Positions 35,775 to 45,147 of a stretch of DNA of 64,000 bases are shown here, piece by piece. The translations under genes and the position numbers were made by a program. How positions within the stretch are numbered: the first letter of the stretch is position 1; each line of letters starts with the position of its first letter. The notes under the pieces were generated by a model, which was not told where the DNA came from, did not search any database, and worked only from the letters and a program-made list of their open reading frames with translations. This DNA is from Albimonas donghaensis (lineage in GTDB: Bacteria; Pseudomonadota; Alphaproteobacteria; Rhodobacterales; Rhodobacteraceae), in assembly GCF_900106695.1 (NCBI RefSeq), contig NZ_FNMZ01000004.1, positions 310,001 through 374,000 on the forward strand, given 5' to 3'.

Positions 35775-36608
35775 ATGTTCGATTTCACCGAAATCGTCGA
35801 ACGTCTCGGGCGCGTCCCCGCCGCCACGCGGCTGTTGCGGCATGACCGCGTGGGGCTGGCGCACTGGCGCAAAGGCCGGGATCGCTTCGGCGCCTTCGTC
35901 AGCTACCAGCTCGCCGCCAACTCGCCCTATGCGAAGGCCGAAGCGGCCTGCCATTTCGTGCCCGGGCCGCCCGCGCCCGGCGGCGGGTTGACGGCGCTGT
36001 TCGTCGGCGCCACCCGCATCCTCGGCAAACGGCCCTGGGACGGCGTGGCGCGACCTGCGCTGGATCATCCCGACGTTATCGAGACTTCCGACAAGCCCGT
36101 CGAAGTGTTCGACCTCGCCTGGATCGAGTCGTTCGAACCCTGGGAGGGACGCATCCTGATCGACTGGGGCGGCTCGGCTCGGGCCTGGTCGCAATGGGCC
36201 CATCGGCAGCGCAAGCCGGTGCTGGAGCTGCGCGCCTCCGCGGCCGACCGCCCCTTCCCCGGCTTCGTGGATTTTCTCGAGAACGTCCGCGACGTTCCCG
36301 AACTGCCGCAGGCCTGGCAGGGGGCGCTGGCCTCCGTCGGCGGGGTCTACCTGCTGGCCTGCCTCGAAAGCGGCCGGCTCTATGTCGGCTCCGCCACCGG
36401 CGTCGAGGGGTTCCTGTCCCGGTGGACCGCCTACGCCGCGGACGGGCATGGCGGGAACCTGCTGCTCAAGGAGGCGAGCAAGCGGGACTACATGGTCTCG
36501 GTGCTGGAAGTCGCCTCGCCCGCCGCTTCCCAGGCCGACCTGCTGGCGCGCGAGGCGCTCTGGAAACGGCGGCTCGGAACCCGGGCGCATGGTCTCAACG
36601 CCAACTGA
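35775..36608 (+). CDS. GIY-YIG nuclease domain protein
   Basis: The 277-residue protein has an N-terminal region of about 180 residues of unknown type (FTEIVERLGRVPAATRLLRH, FGAFVSYQLAANSPYAKA) and a C-terminal GIY-YIG domain. There GVYLL (190-194) and LYVGSATG (202-209) carry the two tyrosines, followed by ARWTAY-like LSRWTAYAADGHGG, E260 (LLAREALWKRRLG) and N276 (HGLNAN). These are the catalytic tyrosine, arginine, glutamate and asparagine of the family. It may be a house-cleaning or defence endonuclease; the substrate is unknown. The gene follows ettA by 24 bp. Confidence 0.85.
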   Translation: MFDFTEIVERLGRVPAATRLLRHDRVGLAHWRKGRDRFGAFVSYQLAANSPYAKAEAACHFVPGPPAPGGGLTALFVGATRILGKRPWDGVARPALDHPDVIETSDKPVEVFDLAWIESFEPWEGRILIDWGGSARAWSQWAHRQRKPVLELRASAADRPFPGFVDFLENVRDVPELPQAWQGALASVGGVYLLACLESGRLYVGSATGVEGFLSRWTAYAADGHGGNLLLKEASKRDYMVSVLEVASPAASQADLLAREALWKRRLGTRAHGLNAN

Positions 36609-37002
36609 CGCGTCTCGGAGCGTGTTCACGGCGCTCCGCTCGCCGGCCGCCGCGCTTCGCGGCGCCCGTTTTGACCATGATCGATTACCCCGCACGGGCT
36701 GTTGACCCCTCCCGCCCCTCGGTGCGATCCTGAACGGGCTCCGCGCGTTCCGCGTCGGACGCCCGCTTTCGCCGCGCCGCACGGCGCTCCGCCCCCGCAG
36801 GCCCGCCGGCCCGCATGTCGCGAACCGTTCATGCCCGGTCGCAAACCGGCCCTGCGCGCAGGGCGCCGCATGGCGGGCGGCCTCAGGCCGGCGGCCGATC
36901 ATGACCCAACGTCACGGTCCTGCCGGCGACCCTTCGCCCGGGACCGCCCCATATAAAGCCGACCGCCCCGACGCGCCCGGCGCCCAACAGGAGAGACCCG
37001 AG
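36609..37002. other. intergenic region upstream of peptide ABC importer
   Basis: This 394-bp gap should hold the promoter of the ABC transporter operon. I see no strong boxes; AGGAGAG at 36989-36995 is the ribosome site of the binding-protein gene. A possible N-terminal extension from ATG 36901 lacks signal features and is not used. Confidence 0.5.
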
Positions 37003-38655
37003 ATGAGCCGCGACACGATCAACGGCCGCCCCCTGCACCCCGCCATCGACACCTATGCCGACGAGGCCCGCGAAGGGCAGCTCCCCCGGCGCGAGTTCCT
37101 GGCGCTGGCCACCGCGCTCGGCGCCACATCGGCCGCGGCCTACGGGATGCTGGGGCTCGCCGCCCCCTCCCCCGCCCGCGCCCAGTCCGCCGGCGGCACG
37201 CTGCGCTGCCAGATGGAGATGAAGCCGGTCAAGGACCCGCGCGCCTTCGACGGCTCGGAGATGGGCAACGTCGCCCGCGGCCTGATCGAGACCATGGTCC
37301 GCTACACCAAGGACTTCACCTTCGAGCCCTGGCTGCTGGAAAGCTGGGAGGTCTCGGACGACGCCAAGACCTACACGCTCAACGTCCGCAAGGCCGTGAA
37401 ATGGTCCAACGGCGACGACTTCACCGCCGATGACGTGATCTACAACCTCAACCGCTGGTGCGACGCGAAGGCGGAGGCGAACTCCATGGCCTCGCGCATG
37501 GCCTCGCTGATCGACCCGGAGACCTCGCGCGCCGGCGAGGGCGTGATCGAGAAGATCGACGACCACACCGTCCGGCTGAACCTGCGCGTCGCCGACATCA
37601 CCGTCATCCCCAGCTTCTGCGACTATCCCGCCCTGCTGGTGCATCCGACCTTCGACGAGACCGGCGCCGACATCCTCGCCTCCAGGATCGGGACCGGCCC
37701 CTACATGATCGACCGCATGGAGGTCGGCGTGGGCGCCACCCTGACCAAGCGCGGCGAGTGGTGGGGGGGCGACGTGCCGCTCGATACCATCGAATATGTC
37801 GACTACGGCACCGATCCCTCGGCGCTGGTCGCGGCCTTCGAGGCCGACGAAGTGGACATGTCCTACTGGTCCAACGGCGAATTCATCGAGATCTTCGACA
37901 GCCTCGACCTGAAGAAATGGGAGACCGTCACCGGCGGCACCCTGGTCAGCCGCATGAATGTCGAGGCCGAGGTCGACGGCAAGAAGATCTACGCCGACCC
38001 GCGCGTGCGCCAGGCGATCCTGATGGCGGTGGACAACGACGTGGTGCTGGAACTGGGCTATGCCGGCCAGGGCCAGGTCGCCGAGAACCACCATGTCGGC
38101 CCGATGCACCCGGAATATTTCCCCCTGCCCAGGAAGACCCGCGACCCCGAGGGCGCCATGGCCCTGATGACCGAAGCCGGCATGGCCGATTACGAGCATG
38201 AGCTGATCTCGATCGACGACGACTGGCGCCGGGCCACCACCGACGCCATCGCCGCCCAGCTCCGCGATGCGGGGATCAAGGTGAAGCGGACGATCCTGCC
38301 CGGCTCGACCTTCTGGAACGGCTGGACCACCTACCCGTTCAGCTCCACCGACTGGAACATGCGGCCGCTGGGCGTGCAGGTTCTGGCGCTGGCCTACCGC
38401 ACCGGCGAGGCCTGGAACGAGGCCGCCTGGTCGAACCCCGACTTCGACGCCAAGCTCGCCGAGGCCATGTCGATCGCCGACGCCGAGAAGCGCCGGGAGC
38501 TGATGGAGGAGATCGAGACGATCCTCCAGGACGCGGCCGTCATCATCCAGCCCTACTGGCGCAACCTCTACCGTCACACGAAGCCCAACGTGATGGGCGC
38601 GGACATGCACCCGACGCTGGAGCATCACCACGACCTGTGGTCGATCGAGGCCTGA
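37003..38655 (+). CDS. peptide/opine-type ABC transporter substrate-binding protein (SBP_bac_5), Tat-exported
   Basis: The 550-residue product begins MSRDTINGRPLHPAIDTYAD, then a Tat signal: QLPRREFLALATALGATSAA with cleavage near SPARAQS. The mature protein matches family 5 periplasmic binding proteins: GLIETMVRYTKDFTFEPWLL, ESWEVSDDAKTYTLNVRKAV, KWSNGDDFTADDVIYNLNRW, IGTGPYMIDRMEVG, VRQAILMAVDNDVVLEL and FSSTDWNMRPLG. Such proteins capture oligopeptides or related cationic solutes for the permease pair encoded next. AGGAGAG lies 8 bases before ATG 37003. A strong hairpin follows before the permease gene. The substrate is not predictable from sequence. Confidence 0.93.
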   Translation: MSRDTINGRPLHPAIDTYADEAREGQLPRREFLALATALGATSAAAYGMLGLAAPSPARAQSAGGTLRCQMEMKPVKDPRAFDGSEMGNVARGLIETMVRYTKDFTFEPWLLESWEVSDDAKTYTLNVRKAVKWSNGDDFTADDVIYNLNRWCDAKAEANSMASRMASLIDPETSRAGEGVIEKIDDHTVRLNLRVADITVIPSFCDYPALLVHPTFDETGADILASRIGTGPYMIDRMEVGVGATLTKRGEWWGGDVPLDTIEYVDYGTDPSALVAAFEADEVDMSYWSNGEFIEIFDSLDLKKWETVTGGTLVSRMNVEAEVDGKKIYADPRVRQAILMAVDNDVVLELGYAGQGQVAENHHVGPMHPEYFPLPRKTRDPEGAMALMTEAGMADYEHELISIDDDWRRATTDAIAAQLRDAGIKVKRTILPGSTFWNGWTTYPFSSTDWNMRPLGVQVLALAYRTGEAWNEAAWSNPDFDAKLAEAMSIADAEKRRELMEEIETILQDAAVIIQPYWRNLYRHTKPNVMGADMHPTLEHHHDLWSIEA

Positions 38656-38692
38656 CCGACCGGCCGCGCCCCCAGGGGCGACGCGCCTGACA

Positions 38693-38719
38693 CGGGGACC
38701 GCGCCCGCCGCGGTCCCCG
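38693..38719 (+). promoter_or_regulatory. intercistronic hairpin after ABC binding-protein gene
   Basis: CGGGGACCGCG (38693-38703) pairs perfectly with CGCGGTCCCCG (38709-38719) around a 5-base loop, 38 bp past the binding-protein stop. No U-tract follows, so it is more likely to protect the upstream mRNA or partially attenuate than to end the operon. Confidence 0.65.
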
Positions 38720-38839
38720 CCGCCCCCCGCCCCACGCCGCCCCCGCCCCACGCCGCCGCAGGCCCCCGGCCGCCAACCCGCCCGAGCCGCCGCGCGCCCC
38801 CGCCCTTCGCCGGGACCGCCGCCGCCAGGAGGACCGCCC

Positions 38840-39790
38840 TTGATCGGCTTTCTCGTCAAGCGTCTCGGCCTGATGGCGCTGACCGCGCTGGTGCTGACCT
38901 TCGTGGTCTTCGCGCTGACCAATCTCGAACCCAACCTGGAGAAGCTCGCGAAGGAGCAGAACTTCTCCCGCATGTCGGACGAGCAGGTGGCGAGCTGGCT
39001 GGAGAAGGAGGGCTACAACCGCCCCCTGGTCAATCGCTACGCGGAATGGGTGATCCAGGCCGGCTCCGGCGATCTGGGCCAGTCCACCCGCTTCCGCGAG
39101 CCGGTGGCCTCGATCCTCGGGCCGCGGCTGTGGCTGACCGCCAAGCTGATGTTCTGGGTGATGATCGTGATGGTGCCCTGCGCGCTGGCGCTCGGCGTGC
39201 TGGCCGGGATGCGCGAGGGGTCGCGCACCGACCGGACGCTGTCCACCGTCGCCATCGCCTCGACAGCCACGCCGGAATACGTCTCGGGCGTGATCCTGGT
39301 GACCATCTTCGCGTCTTCGGCGGTCGGGCTGAAATGGCTGAAGGGCTCCGCGACCTCGGCGGCCGAGAACATCACCTTCGAGAATTTCGCCCTGCCCGTC
39401 GCCACCATGGCGCTTTACGGCATGGGCTATATCGCCCGCATGACCCGCGCCTCCATGGCCGAGGTGATGACCGCGCAATATATCCGCACCGCCCGGCTGA
39501 AGGGCGTGAGCTTTCCCCGCATCGTGGTCGGCCATGCGCTGCGCAACGCGCTGATCGCGCCCTTCACGGTCATCATGCTCCAGTTCCCGTGGCTGCTGAC
39601 CGGCGTGGTGATCGTCGAGACCCTGTTCAACTACAAGGGCTTCGGCTGGCTGCTGGTGGAGGCCGCGTCCAACAACGACATCGAACTGCTGCTGTCGTGC
39701 TCGGTGGTGGCGGTGGTGGTGGTGCTGGCCACCCAGCTGATCTCCGACATCGGCTACGTGTTCCTCAACCCGCGCATCCGCGTGCGCTGA
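38840..39790 (+). CDS. ABC transporter permease, DppB-type
   Basis: The 316-residue inner-membrane protein starts at TTG 38840, with AGGAGGA about 6 bases upstream. MIGFLVKRLGLMALTALVLT is the first helix. The BPD_transp_1 domain shows the EAA loop TRASMAEVMTAQYIRTARLK and GVSFPRIVVGHALRNALIAP. GSGDLGQSTRFREPVASIL is the typical periplasmic loop motif. About six helices are seen. It pairs with the DppC-type permease, which starts 20 bp downstream. Confidence 0.93.
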   Translation: MIGFLVKRLGLMALTALVLTFVVFALTNLEPNLEKLAKEQNFSRMSDEQVASWLEKEGYNRPLVNRYAEWVIQAGSGDLGQSTRFREPVASILGPRLWLTAKLMFWVMIVMVPCALALGVLAGMREGSRTDRTLSTVAIASTATPEYVSGVILVTIFASSAVGLKWLKGSATSAAENITFENFALPVATMALYGMGYIARMTRASMAEVMTAQYIRTARLKGVSFPRIVVGHALRNALIAPFTVIMLQFPWLLTGVVIVETLFNYKGFGWLLVEAASNNDIELLLSCSVVAVVVVLATQLISDIGYVFLNPRIRVR

Positions 39791-39810
39791 GACGAAGGGG
39801 GGAGGGGATC

Positions 39811-40962
39811 ATGGAACCGCTCGGATGGGGCGCGATCTTCGCGCGGATGGCGCTGGCGTTCTGGCCGGTCTGGCTGTCGCTGGCCGCGGTCTTCGCGCTG
39901 TCCATCGGCTTGAGGCGCCGGCTGGGGCTTTACGGCCGGCTGTTCGACAGTCCGATGGGGATGATCGGGCTGGCGCTGGTGCTGTTCTGGGTGTTCGCGG
40001 CGGTCTTCGCCGACGTCATCGCCCCCTTCGGCCCGCTGGAGCAATATTCCGGCATGAAGAACATCAAGCCCGGCGCCTTCCTCGGCGACGACGGCGGGGT
40101 GTTCCTGCTGGGCGGCGACAACCTCGCGCGCGACGTGTTCTCACGCATGGTCCACGGCGCCCGCACGGTGCTGGAGATCGCGCCCGCCGCCACGCTTTTC
40201 GCCTTCATGGTGGGGATCACGCTGGGCCTGCCGGCGGGGTTCTTCGGGGGGACCGTGGACACGGTGCTCAGTTTCCTCGCCAATCTGGTGCTGGCCTTCC
40301 CGGTGATCCTGCTGTTCTACCTGCTGGTCACGCCCGAGATGCGCGAAACCGCGATCCCCACCGCGCTGGCGGCGACGCTGTTCGTCTTCCCCATCGTGTT
40401 CTTCCTGCTGCTGTTCTGGTCCCGCTACGGCGAGGACCCGGCCCGCGCCGCCCCCTTCATCGGGACCACGCTGGTTCTGGGGCTGTGGGTCTATTCGGGG
40501 CTCGCCTTCAACGCCGATCCGCTGGGCGTGTTCTCGATGGATCCGAACCTGCTGAACATCTTCGTCTCGGTGGTCTTCGTGAACGCTCCGACCGTGTTCC
40601 GCATCGTCCGCGGCCTGGGCATGGACATCAAGACCCGCGACTATGTCGCCGCCGCCCAGACCCGCGGCGAGGGCGCGTGGTACATCATGCTGTGGGAGAT
40701 CCTGCCCAATGTCCGCGGCCCCCTGATCGTCGATTTCTGCCTGCGGCTCGGCTACACGACCATCCTGCTCGGCACGCTCGGCTTCTTCGGCCTCGGCGTC
40801 AGCCCGGAGAGCCCCGACTGGGGCATGACCATCAACGAGGGTCGGCGGCTGCTCTCGATCTACCCGCATCCCGCCCTGCCCCCGGCGCTGGCGCTGATCT
40901 CCATGGTGCTCGGGCTGAACCTGCTGGCCGACGGGCTGCGCGAACAGTCGATGAAGGATTGA
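39811..40962 (+). CDS. ABC transporter permease, DppC-type
   Basis: The 383-residue partner permease is longer than usual (about 280-300): an extra membrane region lies at the N-terminus (FWPVWLSLAAVFALSIGLRR) and another between the core helices (IPTALAATLFVFPIVFFLLL, GTTLVLGLWVYSGLAFNAD). GTDNLARDVFSR-like GGDNLARDVFSRMVHGART and the EAA loop TRDYVAAAQTRGEGAWYIML are the family hallmarks. The ribosome site is GGAGGGG before ATG 39811. The stop lies 4 bases before the ATPase start. Confidence 0.92.
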   Translation: MEPLGWGAIFARMALAFWPVWLSLAAVFALSIGLRRRLGLYGRLFDSPMGMIGLALVLFWVFAAVFADVIAPFGPLEQYSGMKNIKPGAFLGDDGGVFLLGGDNLARDVFSRMVHGARTVLEIAPAATLFAFMVGITLGLPAGFFGGTVDTVLSFLANLVLAFPVILLFYLLVTPEMRETAIPTALAATLFVFPIVFFLLLFWSRYGEDPARAAPFIGTTLVLGLWVYSGLAFNADPLGVFSMDPNLLNIFVSVVFVNAPTVFRIVRGLGMDIKTRDYVAAAQTRGEGAWYIMLWEILPNVRGPLIVDFCLRLGYTTILLGTLGFFGLGVSPESPDWGMTINEGRRLLSIYPHPALPPALALISMVLGLNLLADGLREQSMKD

Positions 40963-40966
40963 GCCG

Positions 40967-43090
40967 ATGACCTCAGACGGCGCCCCCTCCGACGCCTGGG
41001 ACGGTCCGATCCTGGAGATCGACGACCTCTCCATCTCCTTCTTCACCCGGTCGGGAGAGATCCCGGCGGTGATGAACTTCTCCTGCGCGGTCCAGCCCGG
41101 CGAGGCGATGGGGCTGGTGGGCGAATCCGGCTGCGGGAAGTCCACGGTGGCGCTCGGCGTCATGCAGGACCTGGGGCGCAACGGGCGGGTGACGGGCGGC
41201 GCCATCCGCTTCAAGGGCCGCGATCTGGGCGCCATGTCGGAGCGCGAGCTGCGCGCGCTTCGCGGCTCCGAGATCGCGATGATCTACCAGGAGCCGATGG
41301 CCTCCCTGAACCCGGCGATGAAGGTGGGCGCGCAGCTTGCCGAAGTGCCGATGATCCATGAGGGCAAGTCGGCGGCCGAGGCCCGCCGCATGGCGCTCGA
41401 CATGATCGCCGCGGTGCGCCTGCCCGACCCCGAGCGCATCGCGAGGGCCTATCCCCACCAGCTGTCCGGCGGCCAGCAGCAGCGCATCGTCATCGCCATG
41501 GCGCTGATGTCCAAGCCCGCGCTGCTGATCCTGGACGAGCCGACCACCGCGCTCGACGTGACGGTGGAGGCGGGGATCGTCGATCTGGTCAAGGGGCTGG
41601 GGCGGGAGTTCGGCACGGCGCTGCTGTTCATCTCCCACAATCTCGGCCTGGTGATGGAGACCTGCGACCGGCTCTGCGTCATGTATTCCGGCGAGGCGGT
41701 GGAGACGGGCTCCATCGCCACCGTCTTCGACCACATGCGCCATCCCTACACGCAGGGCCTGTTCCGCTCGATCCCCCTGCCCGGCGCCGACAAGACCGCG
41801 CGGCCGCTGATCGCCATTCCGGGCCAGTTCCCCCTGCCCCACGAACGCCCGCGCGGCTGCAATTTCGGCCCCCGTTGCGGATATTTCGAGGCCGGGCGCT
41901 GCGACCGCCGCGACATTCCCATGGACGACATCCCCGGCCGCGACCGCCACGAGAGCCGCTGCCTGCGCTGGCGCGAGATCGACTGGGAGGCCGGGCCGGA
42001 CATCGAGGCCGGCGCCGGCCCGGTGGCGCCCGGCGAGGTGGTGCTGAAGGTCGACGGGCTTTCCAAGCGCTACGCCGTGGCGACGGGCGGGATTTTCGGC
42101 GGCGGCGAGACCCGCGTGGTCAAGGCCAACGAGACGCTCAGCTTCGAGGCGCGCGAGGCCGAGACCCTGGCCATCGTGGGCGAGAGCGGCTGCGGCAAGT
42201 CCACGCTGGCCAAGGTGCTGATGGGGCTGGAGGACGCGAGCGAGGGGACCGCCGATCTCGAAGGCGTGGACCTCGGCGCCACGCGGGTGGAGAAGCGGAC
42301 GAAGAAGACGCTGGGCGCGATCCAGATGGTCTTCCAGAACCCGTTCGACACGCTCAACCCCTCGCATTCCATCGGCGCCCAGATCATCCGGGCGCTGGAG
42401 AAATTCGGCGTGGGGACCACGAAGGCCGAGCGCGAGGCGCGCATGTTCGAACTGCTCGACGTGGTGAAGCTGCCCCGCGCCTTCGCCGCGCGCCGTCCCC
42501 GGCAGCTGTCGGGCGGGCAGAAGCAGCGCATCGGCATCGCGCGGGCCTTCGCGGGGGACGCGCGGGTGGTGGTGGCGGACGAGCCGGTCTCGGCGCTGGA
42601 CGTCTCGGTGCAGGCGGCGGTGACGGGCCTGCTGACCGACATCCAGCGGGAGCGGCGGACCACGATGCTGTTCATCAGCCACGATCTCGGCGTGGTGCGC
42701 TACCTCGCCGACCGGGTGCTGGTGATGTATCTGGGCCATGTGGTGGAGATCGGGACCACGGATCAGGTCTTCGCCCCGCCCTATCACCCCTATACGGAAG
42801 CGCTGCTGTCGGCCGTGCCGGTGGCGGACACGCGGGTGAAGCGCAAACGGATCGTGCTGGACGGGGACATCCCTTCGGCGATGAACCCGCCGCCGGGCTG
42901 CCCGTTCCAGACCCGCTGCCCCCGCAAGGCGGATGTGCCGGGGAACCTGTGCGAGACGGAAATGCCGCCGCTGCGCAGCCTCGCGGAAGGGCATCAGGTG
43001 AAGTGCCACCTGGCCGACGACATCCTCGCCGCGATGGCGCCGGTGATCGAGCTGGCCCCCGCCGAGGAAGACGCCGCCCCCCCCGCCTGA
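40967..43090 (+). CDS. fused peptide ABC transporter ATPase (DppD-DppF type)
   Basis: The 707-residue protein carries two complete nucleotide-binding domains in one chain. Domain 1 (10-330) has GESGCGKST, LSGGQQQRIVIAMAL and LLILDEPTTALDV, plus the oligopeptide-family C-terminal cysteine motif (CNFGPRCGYFEAGRC...ESRC). Domain 2 (360-700) has GESGCGKST, LSGGQKQRIGIARAF, VVADEPVSALDV and CPFQTRCPRKADVPGNLC. The cysteine clusters match the C-terminal regions of DppD and DppF. Fusion fixes 1:1 stoichiometry. The gene is last in the four-gene operon. Confidence 0.95.
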   Translation: MTSDGAPSDAWDGPILEIDDLSISFFTRSGEIPAVMNFSCAVQPGEAMGLVGESGCGKSTVALGVMQDLGRNGRVTGGAIRFKGRDLGAMSERELRALRGSEIAMIYQEPMASLNPAMKVGAQLAEVPMIHEGKSAAEARRMALDMIAAVRLPDPERIARAYPHQLSGGQQQRIVIAMALMSKPALLILDEPTTALDVTVEAGIVDLVKGLGREFGTALLFISHNLGLVMETCDRLCVMYSGEAVETGSIATVFDHMRHPYTQGLFRSIPLPGADKTARPLIAIPGQFPLPHERPRGCNFGPRCGYFEAGRCDRRDIPMDDIPGRDRHESRCLRWREIDWEAGPDIEAGAGPVAPGEVVLKVDGLSKRYAVATGGIFGGGETRVVKANETLSFEAREAETLAIVGESGCGKSTLAKVLMGLEDASEGTADLEGVDLGATRVEKRTKKTLGAIQMVFQNPFDTLNPSHSIGAQIIRALEKFGVGTTKAEREARMFELLDVVKLPRAFAARRPRQLSGGQKQRIGIARAFAGDARVVVADEPVSALDVSVQAAVTGLLTDIQRERRTTMLFISHDLGVVRYLADRVLVMYLGHVVEIGTTDQVFAPPYHPYTEALLSAVPVADTRVKRKRIVLDGDIPSAMNPPPGCPFQTRCPRKADVPGNLCETEMPPLRSLAEGHQVKCHLADDILAAMAPVIELAPAEEDAAPPA

Positions 43091-43351
43091 TCGGGCGCCC
43101 CCCGCCCCCCGGCCGCGCTTTCCCCCCGCAGCGGAGGGAGCCGCGCGCCGACCCGGTCAAGGGCGGCGCCGCGGCGCCCGCGCGGCGTGCGGACCGGGGG
43201 CCTGCGACCCCGCCGCCTGCGGCCCGCGTCGGTCACCGCCCCGCGGCCTCGCCACGAGCGACCCGGCTTCAACGCCGCGCGGGCGCCCCGTCGCCACGGG
43301 CGGAAGGGTCGACGCGCGGCTTCCTCCCGAGGAGCGGACGCGGCGGAGGGG
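43091..43351. other. GC-rich intergenic region
   Basis: This 261-bp gap lies between the convergent ABC ATPase and hemerythrin genes. It must hold their terminators, but I find only diffuse GC-rich complementarity and no single clear hairpin. Confidence 0.4.
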
Positions 43352-43828
43352 TCATTCCTCGAGGCTGTCGGCGGCTTTCTCGTCGACCAGCATGCGCTCC
43401 GCCTCCTTGCGGGCGCCGAAGTCCTTCGCGAAGCGCTCGGCCTGTTGGTCGTCGAACACCGCGCGGGCCTGGGCGAAGATGTCCTCCTCCTCCTCCTCCA
43501 TGTGATGCTCGTAATCATGGCGGAGCTGCTTGAACTTCGCGAGCCAGGCCGGCGAGGACATGTCCATGCCGTTCAACTCCTCCATCAGGTCGTCCATCTC
43601 CTTGTGCTCGGCGACCGAGTGGCGGGCGTCGTCCTGGCCCTCCGGGCGCTCCATCAGCTTGGAGTAGAAGGTCTCCTCCTCCGCCGCGGCATGGGACTTC
43701 ACCTCGTAGTAGAACTGGGTCCAGAGCCGGCGACGCTCCGCCGAGTCGCCCGAGGTCTCCCCGATCGCGCCCAGCAGGCCGCGATGCTTGCCGTGGTCCT
43801 CTTCGATGGTCTTGTAGATGTCGGTCAT
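43352..43828 (-). CDS. hemerythrin HHE domain protein (short form)
   Basis: The 158-residue cytoplasmic protein is a helical bundle with MTDIYKTIEEDHGKHRGLLG (His12 and His15 region), YYEVKSHAAAEEETFYSKLM (His, Glu), HSVAEHKEMDDLMEEL (His) and LRHDYEHHMEEEEEDIFAQA (His, Glu). These supply seven likely di-iron ligands. The tail DEKAADSLEE is acidic. It is unlike the longer 21163 hemerythrin protein in length and N-terminus. It may buffer iron, O2 or NO; the role is unproven. A GAAGGGAG ribosome site precedes ATG 43828. Confidence 0.9.
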   Translation of the reverse strand: MTDIYKTIEEDHGKHRGLLGAIGETSGDSAERRRLWTQFYYEVKSHAAAEEETFYSKLMERPEGQDDARHSVAEHKEMDDLMEELNGMDMSSPAWLAKFKQLRHDYEHHMEEEEEDIFAQARAVFDDQQAERFAKDFGARKEAERMLVDEKAADSLEE

Positions 43829-43999
43829 GTCCGCGCTCCCTTCGACTTGCGGCGGCTGGTCGGAGACGGACCCGCACGGCCCGCAAATCGTCAGCTAGCG
43901 GCGGGCCGGGCGCGAATGCGGCGAAGCCGGGGCGATTTGTCGGCGGCGCGCGCGGGGCCGGCCCCCTGCTCGCGCGGGAAAGCCGCTCCCGAACGCGAA

Positions 44000-44029
44000 C
44001 CGCCCCCGGACGCGAGGGTCCGGGGGCGG
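44000..44029 (-). terminator. terminator of SDR-ADH operon
   Basis: CCGCCCCCGGA (44000-44010) pairs perfectly with TCCGGGGGCGG (44019-44029) across an 8-base loop. It lies 31 bp past the alcohol dehydrogenase stop on the minus strand; the U-tract is weak. Confidence 0.7.
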
Positions 44030-44060
44030 CGATCTGATCTTCGAAACGGGCGGGGGGCCG

Positions 44061-45122
44061 TCAGTCGGTGGTCAGCACCACGCGGCCGACCACGTTGCCC
44101 TCCAGCAGGTCGACGACCGTGTCATAGGCCTTTTCCAGCGGCCGCTCGGTGATCGGCACCGACTTGACCTTGCCGGCCTTCACCAGCTCCATCAGCTCGC
44201 GCAGGTCGTTGCAGGACCCGACATAGGAGCCCGCGACGGTCAGCGCCATCTGGGGCAGCTTGGGCAGCGGCGCCTTGAAGGTGCCGCCATGCAGGCCGAC
44301 GATCACGTATTTGCCGGCCTTGGTCAGCCCCTCGAAGCCCAGCTTCGACGTCGCTTCGGCGCCCACGGTGTCGAGCACCGCCATCAGCTTGCCCTCGGAG
44401 GCCTTGCGCAGCTCATCCAGCGCGCCCTCGCCCGCATCGCGCACGTCGATGGTCCGGTCCGCGCCCATGTCCACGGCGGCCGAGAGCTTCTCCTGCCCCA
44501 TGTCCACCGAGATCACGTTCTTGAAGCCCATCGCCTTGGCGATGGTGATGGCGGCGAGCCCCAGCCCGCCCGCGCCCATCACCGCCAGCCACTCGTCGTC
44601 GCGGATCGGCTTGAGCTTCTTGAGCGCGGTGAACACCGTCACGCCCGAGCACGCGTAGGGCGCCGCAACCGAGGGGTCGACATCGCCGATATCCACCAGG
44701 AACTTGGAATGGGGCACAACCACATGGGTGGCGAACCCGCCGGGACGCACCACGCCCAGCGCGGCCATCTTGGCGCAGAGGTTCTCGTCCCCCTCCTCGC
44801 AGGCCGCGCATTCGCCGCAGCCGATCCAGGGATGCACCAGCATGGTCTTGCCGATCGGCGCGTCGGTCGCGTCGGGACCGGCGGCGACCACTTCGCCCAG
44901 GATCTCGTGGCCCAGCGTGTGCGGCAGCTTCATGCCGCGGTCTTCCATCTTGAACTTCTGACCGTCGCCGTAGTCGAAGAAGCCCTCCCAGATATGGACG
45001 TCCGAGTGACACACGCCGGAGCGCCGGACCCGCACCACCACTTCCGTGCCGGTGGGGGTCGGGTCCTCGCGGTCGATGGCCTCGAAGGGCTTGCCGAATT
45101 CGACGAGCGCGTAGCTGCGCAT
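44061..45122 (-). CDS. zinc-dependent alcohol dehydrogenase (MDR family)
   Basis: The 353-residue enzyme oxidises an alcohol with NAD(P). Catalytic-zinc residues are in RRSGVCHSDVHIWEG (Cys) and LPHTLGHEILGEV (His, Glu). The structural zinc site is CGECAACEEGDENLC, four cysteines. The nucleotide fold is VMGAGGLGLAAITIAKAMG. The insertion GFFDYGDGQKFKMEDRGMKL before the His-Glu motif marks a subfamily often annotated as alcohol or S-(hydroxymethyl)-like dehydrogenase; the substrate is unknown. GGAGGAG precedes ATG 45122. It follows the SDR gene by 25 bp in one operon. Confidence 0.93.
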   Translation of the reverse strand: MRSYALVEFGKPFEAIDREDPTPTGTEVVVRVRRSGVCHSDVHIWEGFFDYGDGQKFKMEDRGMKLPHTLGHEILGEVVAAGPDATDAPIGKTMLVHPWIGCGECAACEEGDENLCAKMAALGVVRPGGFATHVVVPHSKFLVDIGDVDPSVAAPYACSGVTVFTALKKLKPIRDDEWLAVMGAGGLGLAAITIAKAMGFKNVISVDMGQEKLSAAVDMGADRTIDVRDAGEGALDELRKASEGKLMAVLDTVGAEATSKLGFEGLTKAGKYVIVGLHGGTFKAPLPKLPQMALTVAGSYVGSCNDLRELMELVKAGKVKSVPITERPLEKAYDTVVDLLEGNVVGRVVLTTD

Positions 45123-45147
45123 AGGGGTCTCCTCCCGTGGATTGGTC